A DNA stretch of 64,000 bases from Reticulitermes speratus (lineage: Eukaryota; Arthropoda; Insecta; Blattodea; Rhinotermitidae), in NCBI GenBank assembly GCA_021186555.1, contig JAJKFL010000002.1:29552001-29616000 (forward strand). Reading direction: 5' to 3'. Under the pieces are notes generated by a model. That model was not told the origin of the DNA and searched no databases. It worked only from the letters and a program-made list of their open reading frames with translations. Position 1 is the stretch's first letter. Each line of letters opens with the position of its first letter. The position numbers and the translations under genes were made by a program. This document shows, piece by piece, positions 57,511 to 64,000 of this stretch.

Positions 57511-57736
57511 CATTTCAGTCATAAGGCTGACTTCTGAACGTAATGCTTGAAGGAAGCCCTCAGATTTTAGAGTATCAAGATGCGCTATAGCACGCTGCAG
57601 GTGACGTCTCTGTGAGAATACAAGTGCCTGAAGCATCTGTGCCCATGTATAAAGATTAGCTACAATGCCCACACAAAGCAGCAACCCAATCGTAATGAGA
57701 ATCACCTGAGCAGTTGTGCGTTCAAGTATTGCAGTC
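57511..57736 (-). CDS. Kidins220: Kidins220 exon a: transmembrane helix and juxtamembrane segment
   Basis: The acceptor is TTAACTTGCAG, the donor ATG|GTAAGA. The exon has 226 bases, entering with one base of a split codon and leaving at phase 0. It encodes TAILERTTAQ, then a hydrophobic helix (VILITIGLLLCVGIVANLY), then a basic amphipathic stretch SQRRHLQRAIAHLDTLKSEG and EVSLMTEM. Vertebrate Kidins220 has the same SQRK-type segment directly before Walker B, so this is probably the last of the four helices inserted in the KAP domain. The preceding exon must end with two bases of a split codon; no such exon was recognised up to 64,000. Confidence 0.9.
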
Positions 57737-58206
57737 CTGCAAGTTAAAAGACAGCACAAAATTATTTTAAAAAGCTACATGAACAACACTAAACTGTACA
57801 TTAGCATAAAAATGCATATGAATTCTGGGTGCTATACAATGCAAGCTGCATTTTGGCTGAAGAGAAATTCTATTTGAACAAAATGTGGGTACAAAGCGTC
57901 ATGCTAGAAAAGAGTTCCCATTCTTGAAGATGTCTGATTCAGTTGAGCAAAAGTCAAAGCATTCAACATGGAAAATAACATTATATGTACCTTGGATTGC
58001 AAATACAGAATAGCTGCAACACTATATACCCCAGAGACATGGTTTGTTTTGGGTATATGGTTGCACATAACCCACATAAATGTCATAAGTAGTAGTTAGC
58101 AGTAGGAGCAGCAGCAGCAGTTATACTCAAATATTGTAAAAAAGATTAATAACAAAGTTTATACTTCAGAAACAAAGGTAATGTTTCACCTTCAGAACAG
58201 TCTAAC

Positions 58207-60960
58207 ATCAGCATACATACATACATTCCATGAATCCATAAGTCTGTCGAAGTGACAAATGGATGTGGAATAAGTCATAATATACAAATATACAGCAATA
58301 CAGACTATAGAATTTTACATTTGAACACTATAAACTAAAACACTATAAACATGTTACATACCTCACTATAAACCATATTTCATTCATTCATTCTGTAGTC
58401 TGTCTTACAACAGGTCCGTAGCCTCTTCCATATTTATACATAAAGATTTATCTACTGAGTAAAAGGAGCATCTTTTCATTCTTAGGACTTATGAGACTCA
58501 GTGGGAGTCTGTTGAAAATTCTGATACCAGTATAGAATGTACTTTTTTGAAAACAAGATAGGTTGGCATTTGGTCTATGCAGGTGGTGCTTATTCTTGGT
58601 GTCTATACTGTGTATCGATGAATTTGTTTGAAAATGTACTTGATTGTTTCAAATAAAGTTCATTAATGAAAATATATATTGACATGGAATAGGTAAAATC
58701 TCTAATTTTTTAAACAGACTTCTGCATGGAGTTCTTGGTTGTGAACTGACCATAATTCTGATGATTTTCTTTTGTAAGGTGAATATCTTCTTACTGTTGG
58801 AGGAATTATCCCAAAAAATTATTCTGTACTTTATAACAGAATGAAAGTATGCGAAATGAATTGATTTAAGAGTGCTGATGTTGCTGATATGATACATTGA
58901 TCTAACTGCATAACATGATCCACTTAACTTAGGAACCATTTGATCTATATGATTCTTCCAAGTTAAGTGGTTATCAATTTGTAAACCAAGAAACTTTGTG
59001 TTTATTGTCTCTTCTATGTATTTTCCTCTATAATCAATACGTAATGCACAGTGTGGTGAATTTTTTGTTATAATTTTCATAATATTTGTTTTATCAAGAT
59101 TTAGTACTAACTTATTAGCAGTAAACCATTCAATCATACGAGTGAGAACTAAGATTGCCACTGTACAGAAAACTCCTAAATTTCTGTTATATATTATGAC
59201 ACTAGTGTCATCAGCAAAAAGTATTGGTTTTGATATGGGATTTATTTTCTGAGGAAGGCCATTTATATATATTATGAACAATAAAGGCCCCAGAATTGAT
59301 CCTTGGGGAACTCCATGTTTCAGTGTACCCCAATCAGAGAAAACGTTTTGAGTTGCATTACGTGATTTTATTTCTACTTTCTGTCTTCTATTAGTTAAAT
59401 AGGATTTGAACCAATCTTTACTCCTCGAATGCCATTGAAATGTAATTTAGCCAATAAAATTTCATGATTTACACAGTCAAAAGCCTTTGCTAAATCACAT
59501 AAAATTCCTCCAACATGCATTTTTTGGTTAACAGATGTAAATACACTATCTGTTAGTCTGAAGGTAGCATTTTCAGTAGATATCCCTTTCCTAAAACCAT
59601 GCTGTTCTGTGACCAGAATGTTGTTAGTATGTAGATGTTAGCTTAACCTACTGTGCATAGCCTTCTCAAACACTTTAGAAAAAACAGTTAATAAGGAAAT
59701 AGGCCTATAATCTGTTATACTAGTTTTGTCTCCCTTCTTGTATAGTGGTTTTGCTACCGCAGTTTTAAGACAATCAGGGAAAACACCTGTATGTAGTGAG
59801 TAATTACAAATGTAGCTTAATGGGTGGCTAATGAGAGATGCACAAGCTTTTACGATTTTACTTGTTATTTCATCATAACCTGATAATTTTTTTTGGTTTA
59901 AGGGAATGTATTATACTTTTAATTTCAGCCTCAGTGATTGGGATTGTTTTCATGCTAGGAAAGTTTCCTAGAAATGAATCTTCTAAAAATGAGACAGCAT
60001 CTCCTTTCTCTACTTGCTGTATGTTTAATTTTTCAGTAATTGTTAGAAAGAAGGTATTGAAGGCATTAGCCACATTTTTTGATCCGTTAATTCTTCATTG
60101 TTCATAAGCAAGGAGGGCACCTGTTTCATGGAATGTACTTTTCCTGTTTCTTTCATTATAATGTTCCAAGTTGTTTTATTTCATTTTGATTTTGCTATAA
60201 GTCTGTCGTAGTGTTGCTTCTTAGCTTCTTTATAACTTTTTTTAGGATTCTACAATATGTAATGTAATGTGCTTTATATTTTGGATCATTGTTTTTTTTA
60301 GTGAAGGTGTATAGACTCCTTTTATGTTTGCAGGATATTTTTATTCCTTGTGTAATCCAGTCGTTTTTTACGTTGTTTGTACTTTTGTATTTAACTGGAA
60401 AACTAGCTTGGAAAATATTTAGGAAAGTACAAAGAAATGAATTAAACATACAGTTAGTATATTTAACTTTATAAACACATTCACATGTTTCTTTTTTTAG
60501 CAGTGTCTGAAAGTTTGTTATTGTTTCATTATTTATTAATCTGGTCTTTTGCTTGAAAGGAATTTTGTTTGTTGTTGCATATATATTGTTAATTGTGAGA
60601 AGTTGAGCATCATGGTCTGATAGGTCATTTATTAGGGGAATGTAGAGGATGACTTTAGCCTACTGTTATCCACAAATATATTATCAATGGCAGTACTTGA
60701 GTCGTTTTAATTCTTGTTGCAAAATTTACTGTGTGTGACAGATTATATGTTGTTAATAATGAGGCTATTTTTTTTTCCGGTTGCTTTCAATGAGATAATA
60801 TGTGTTTATGTCTCCACAAATTAGAAATTCTGCTTTTGGTTTGTATAAAAGTTTCAAAGTATCATCTAGACGTTTTATAAACTGATTAAAATCTCCTGTA
60901 GGGGCTCTGTATAAACAAAATATAATTAATTTGGTTGCTTTAGTTTCTATTTCAGTTTGA
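58207..60960 (-). mobile_element. Jockey/CR1-like LINE, 5'-truncated and frameshifted
   Basis: On the minus strand, from about 60,960: endonuclease C-terminal pieces (LIIFCLYRAPTGDFNQF, KPKAEFLICGD, NDLSDHDAQLL), the linker WITQGIKISCKHKRSLY (60,195-60,449), ANAFNTFF and PITEAEIKSIIHSLKPKK (59,873-60,073), AKPLYKKGDK and DYRPISLL, HGFRKG, LCDLAKAFDCVNHEIL, HGVPQGSILGPLLF, then PILFADDTSVIIY with the catalytic Asp pair (about 59,210) and a C-terminal frame open to 58,649. The 3' end is TTATGGATTCATGGAATGTATG with a (TGTA)n tail near 58,205. It is the best-preserved copy of the LINE family also seen at 1.5, 24.4 and 34.4 kb. Confidence 0.88.
58649..59296 (-). pseudogene. Jockey-like LINE reverse transcriptase, palm/thumb fragment
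   Basis: This is the longest intact piece of that element: about 216 codons open through GPLLFIIYINGLPQKINPIS, FADDTSVIIY, MIEWFTANKLVLNLDKTNIM, FLGLQIDNHLTWKNHI and RTPCRSLFKKLEILPI. The frame upstream is broken, including a stop near 59,640, and the normal C-terminus (the SVEEFL-type ending kept at 2.4 kb) is lost. Confidence 0.88.
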
Positions 60961-61397
60961 ATTTATGATGTCTAAATGAAGAAGACAAATGAGTAATATT
61001 ACAAAACCAATTTTAATCATAAACACATATTTAGAATAAACCAGACATGAATAAAACTGTAGTAACAGTGATCAAATGTGTGGAAATTCTGTTGGGTCAC
61101 AGTCACACAGTCTGAAGGGGCAACTTTTAAAATTCTCCAGGGTTAGCATGTTTCTTGAAATAAATGAACAGATTGTGTTAACACCTTAGATGTGCCAAGA
61201 AACTGTAAAATGGGAGAATGGTTTGGTCAACATTCTGGGGAAGTATAGTAAGAAGAGAGTGACCACACATATCTTCGCAAGCAGAGGTGAGGAAATCACA
61301 AAGCCTATTATTTTATCTGACTATAATGTTGACATGGGAGGGCTTATGTGAAAAGATCAAATGTTGCAACCACACCCAAAGTCAAAGCTGTCCCTGT

Positions 61398-61672
61398 GCC
61401 TAATTAAGCCATGAAGGCATAAAGGAGAGTGGAGGCACAGTTCCGTACATTCTTAATGCTGCACTACATGGAGGCGAGTATTCAGCTTCATGCACATGTT
61501 GTTTTACCCCCAGGGAAAGAGCCCTGTACCCATTGAACAGGAGTCTGGTTTCATGCCAGAGCCAGTCTGTGTGCCTTGGAAAAGAGAAAAATCTCTTGCG
61601 CTTGCCAAGAATTGAAACCTTGAATTCTCACTTGCCAACCAATAGCCTAGATGCTATACTGACTGAGCTGAG
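61398..61672 (-). mobile_element. SINE family 1 copy with tRNA-like head
   Basis: It matches the 8.7 kb SINE from the tail side (GCCATGAAGGC at about 61,410) through TTTTACCCCCAGGGAAAGAG, CCCATTGAACAGGAG and GAATTGAAACC (decayed B box) to TGCTATACTGACTGAGCTGA, the A-box end of the head. The duplication flanks are not clear. Confidence 0.8.
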
Positions 61673-61755
61673 TTTCAAGTGGTATACAAAATTATTCAAG
61701 AGGATATGCAATGTTGTGATTAACCATTCAAAGCTAATATATCACTCTCTACCAG

Positions 61756-61783
<28 letters not shown>
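61756..61783. repeat. (TA)14 microsatellite
   Basis: Fourteen TA units lie about 80 bases past the SINE head. Confidence 0.95.
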
Positions 61784-61786
<3 letters not shown>

Positions 61787-62215
61787 GACATGCTCACATT
61801 CAGGCTCCACCTCATCAAAGGACTTGTGCATAATTACAGATCTGGTGTACCTCGTCCTATAGACAGGTACCTACCTGTTGAACCAACTCCTTAAACATCT
61901 CACTAAATGGCATTTTCTGGAGAGGATTTATCCACCACAGAGAAATCTAAACCTCTGAGGCAGGATGTATGATCCTCAACACAAGGGATGAGAAAGGAAT
62001 CAATCTGCTGTTGTATCTGATTGTGAAACTGGCTTGTATTTGGATGCATACTTCAACAGTTACCATACAGATCTCAACTTCTAAGGTGATTCCAGGTGTA
62101 CCATACATTTAACATACTGCTGATATGAGTAAGGTAAGATTATACATTAGCTGTAAGCAAAACTGCTGTGAAAAATATTTTATACATTCCATATAAGTTA
62201 AGAGCTGTGGCAATT

Positions 62216-62401
62216 TTAAATTTTACTGGTTTTCAAAAACACTATTGCAGGACATAGTAGACATGAAAATTTAAAAGCCCTCACCAAAGGATTAAGGTCC
62301 ATTTTAATCCCATCTATGTCTAAGTCTCCCAAATGCCATCTTCTATTCAAGTTTAAGAACTGCAATATTATATGCATTTCCCAGCTCTCTTTCATTAACA
62401 A
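62216..62401 (-). other. Unassigned 61-codon open frame beside the piggyBac-like insertion
   Basis: It reads RRWHLGDLDIDGIKMDLNPL in the middle, which looks less random than neighbouring frames. GCAG|TTC precedes it and TTG|GTGAGG follows, so a 75-base exon is possible. Its end phase does not match exon a, and I do not recognise it as Kidins220. It may be chance. Confidence 0.15.
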
Positions 62402-62411
62402 ACATGTTTAA

Positions 62412-63697
62412 CCTTTAAAAGCCGGCGATTTAAATACCCTGTACTGTCAGCGGACCGGAATTTTCTCTGGGGATTTAAACGTTTGTTGCAATGGTTAGAA
62501 AAATTTTGAATATCTTGAAGGATATTAACGCTGGATCTGTGAAATAAATTGTATTTACTCAAGTGAAGCATGGAGAACACGGTAATGTATATCATAGTTT
62601 ATTATAAAATATTTTGATGCAAAATAAGAGTGAACCACTTCCCTAAGAAACAGAAATTTTAGTAATATGTTATGTTTCGTTCTCTTTAGCCTTAAATTCT
62701 GGCTCCTTTCTCCTGAATTCGTCCCCACTTTCAAGGGAAAATATTTCTGTGAGGTTATTTTAACAACAGCGAAATGCTTTTCGTTGGTGTGATTTCTGTA
62801 AGGGTGTACTTACAAAGAGGTTTACAGTTTTACAACCATGAGGAATCTGACCTGCGAAAGGAAAAGTACGTTTCTCGGTATTCCTACCAGTGGCCACACT
62901 CTTTCAGTGTTTGTCGCACAGTGCAGTGACCCTGTCGCTTGTGAAAATTATTTATTGTGAGCACGTAATCAGCATCATGGCTCGAAGAAGGCGTATTCGT
63001 GATGAAGATATTGAATCATAGCTGATCTGTGATACTGATTCGGATGAGAACATCTAATAATAAGGTATGTAATCATTTCTGTAACAAGTAACTTCCTTCT
63101 GATGACGCATCATATACTGCCTTTCTCGGGTGTGCTATGTTTCATTCTTCCATCAAGTACGTAAGGGTAAATACAGCCGGAAGCTTTTCATTTTTTCGTA
63201 TATTTGGACAAATATATTGTGAAAATGTATTGAAAAATTTTTCTGTGAGTACAAGCACGGGCTAGAACAGTGAATAAGTTATACGACTACCAGAAAGGAG
63301 ATCAGGGTTCGGTTCCCGGAAAGTACATAAATATTTCTATCGACTCGTATAAATCTTAACTCGATCCTACCGGCTTTTTAATCGATGGGTATCTGGGGCA
63401 CATGAATGTACAGATGCTGGAGCATGAAGCTGAATACGCTCTAAACAGTGTTGAATACATAATTTTTTTTGTATATTACCTCCGCGCCCCAATACGCCCC
63501 ATTGGTATGAGGCACAACTGTAAAATTACCTTCAAGTCTGTTGTATGTATACATAATATTTACACACGCTTATTGCCCCGCCAATATCGTATTTAATGCG
63601 AAAAGTTTACATATATATTTTTGGACAAAAATGTCCGTTTTGGCATTCATACCTACACATAACGATGGACAGATTTGTCCGTTTCGGCTCTTAAAGG
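62412..63697 (+). mobile_element. Non-autonomous piggyBac-like element
   Basis: TTAA flanks both ends (62,408-62,411 and 63,698-63,701), the specific piggyBac target. The terminal inverted repeats are CCTTTAAAAGCC at the left and GGCTCTTAAAGG at the right, one mismatch in 12. Near the right end, GGACAAAAATGTCCGTTT and GGACAGATTTGTCCGTTT form a tandem pair of small palindromes (63,632-63,688), like piggyBac subterminal repeats. The 1,286 bases are too short for a transposase gene (usually about 1.8 kb alone). Confidence 0.85.
62977..63057 (+). pseudogene. PiggyBac-like transposase N-terminal remnant
   Basis: ATG at 62,977: MARRRRIRDEDIES, then TAG, then LICDTDSDENI and TAA. A basic start followed by an acidic DEDIE...DSD stretch is typical of piggyBac transposase N-termini. 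The rest of the gene is missing, so the element depends on another source of transposase. Confidence 0.6.
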
Positions 63698-64000
63698 TTA
63701 AAAGTCTCATGTCCACCACAAGGAGAGAAAACGTGAGAGAATATACACAACAGATAACACAGCAATACTGGACACAGATAGAAGAGAAGTACTTATGGGA
63801 AGACAGAGAAGAATGGAGAAGGCTTTGTTCACAGACTTGGATAGTTCAAATATTTATGTCCTGAATTCAAAACTTCAAACATACCGGCACACATTTATGG
63901 CAGCAACCATTCTTCATACTTTGAAACGTATGTGAAATTTTATGTTACAGAATCATATTTACTTTTCTGTGGAGAAATTCAAACACTATGTCAAAATACA

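Larger units (their letters stand above)
18448..57736 (-). other. Kidins220: Kidins220/ARMS gene, 3' part (13 exons placed)
   Basis: Thirteen exons on the minus strand join with matching phases to one open frame of about 1,199 residues ending at a TGA. Kidins220 is a plasma-membrane and endosomal scaffold for receptor tyrosine kinases; in vertebrates it links Trk and ephrin receptors to Rap1/ERK signalling and is phosphorylated by protein kinase D. The family order is ankyrin repeats, four membrane helices inside a KAP NTPase domain, SAM-like domain, kinesin-binding region and PDZ ligand. Present here: last helix, Walker B, KAP C-terminus, SAM-like domain, Ser-rich tail and PDZ ligand. Absent: ankyrin repeats, Walker A and the other helices, expected above 64,000. 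Many mobile elements sit in the introns and none in the placed exons. Confidence 0.92.
57737..64000 (-). other. Intron or upstream region of Kidins220, filled with mobile elements
   Basis: No exon compatible with the entry phase of exon a was recognised. It contains a jockey-like LINE (58,207-60,960), a SINE (61,398-61,672), an (AT)n run and a piggyBac-like element (62,412-63,697). Confidence 0.6.

Overview
The window looks like an AT-rich, intron-rich insect nuclear contig. I infer a polyneopteran (cockroach, termite or relative) from the long introns and the mixture of RTE and jockey-like LINEs, a Penelope-like element, tRNA-derived SINEs and mariner, pogo and piggyBac copies. No species-specific marker was seen.

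The one host gene I can support is the 3' part of Kidins220/ARMS, a multipass membrane scaffold with a KAP-type NTPase domain. It lies on the minus strand from 57,736 to 18,448. Thirteen exons can be placed with GT/AG boundaries and fully compatible phases. They give about 1,199 residues: last transmembrane helix, Walker B half of the KAP domain, SAM-like domain, disordered tail and a C-terminal PDZ ligand. The ankyrin repeats, Walker A and earlier membrane helices must lie beyond base 64,000 or be unrecognised. The largest introns are 9.9 kb each (29,767-19,854 and 39,845-29,967).

Bases 1-12,000 hold mostly repeat remains: an open GIY-YIG endonuclease frame of a Penelope-like element at the left edge, a decayed LINE, SINE copies, a decayed mariner and a near-perfect 160-base hairpin. 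Bases 11,997-16,757 hold a near full-length RTE retrotransposon with a 12-base target-site duplication. A 1,295-base mariner sits inside its reverse-transcriptase gene.

The Kidins220 introns contain a Tigger-type transposon (35,459-37,349), an internally deleted pogo-like element (41,427-42,344) that ends 6 bases short of a splice-donor hexamer, two SINE families, LINE pieces, decayed DDE transposases and a dispersed family of fold-back repeats. Upstream of the first placed exon are a jockey-like LINE (58.2-61.0 kb) and a non-autonomous piggyBac-like element with TTAA target sites (62,412-63,697).

I saw no tRNA or rRNA gene, no CRISPR array and no clear second host gene. The most unusual features are the foldback families, the nested RTE/mariner and the transposon next to the splice donor.
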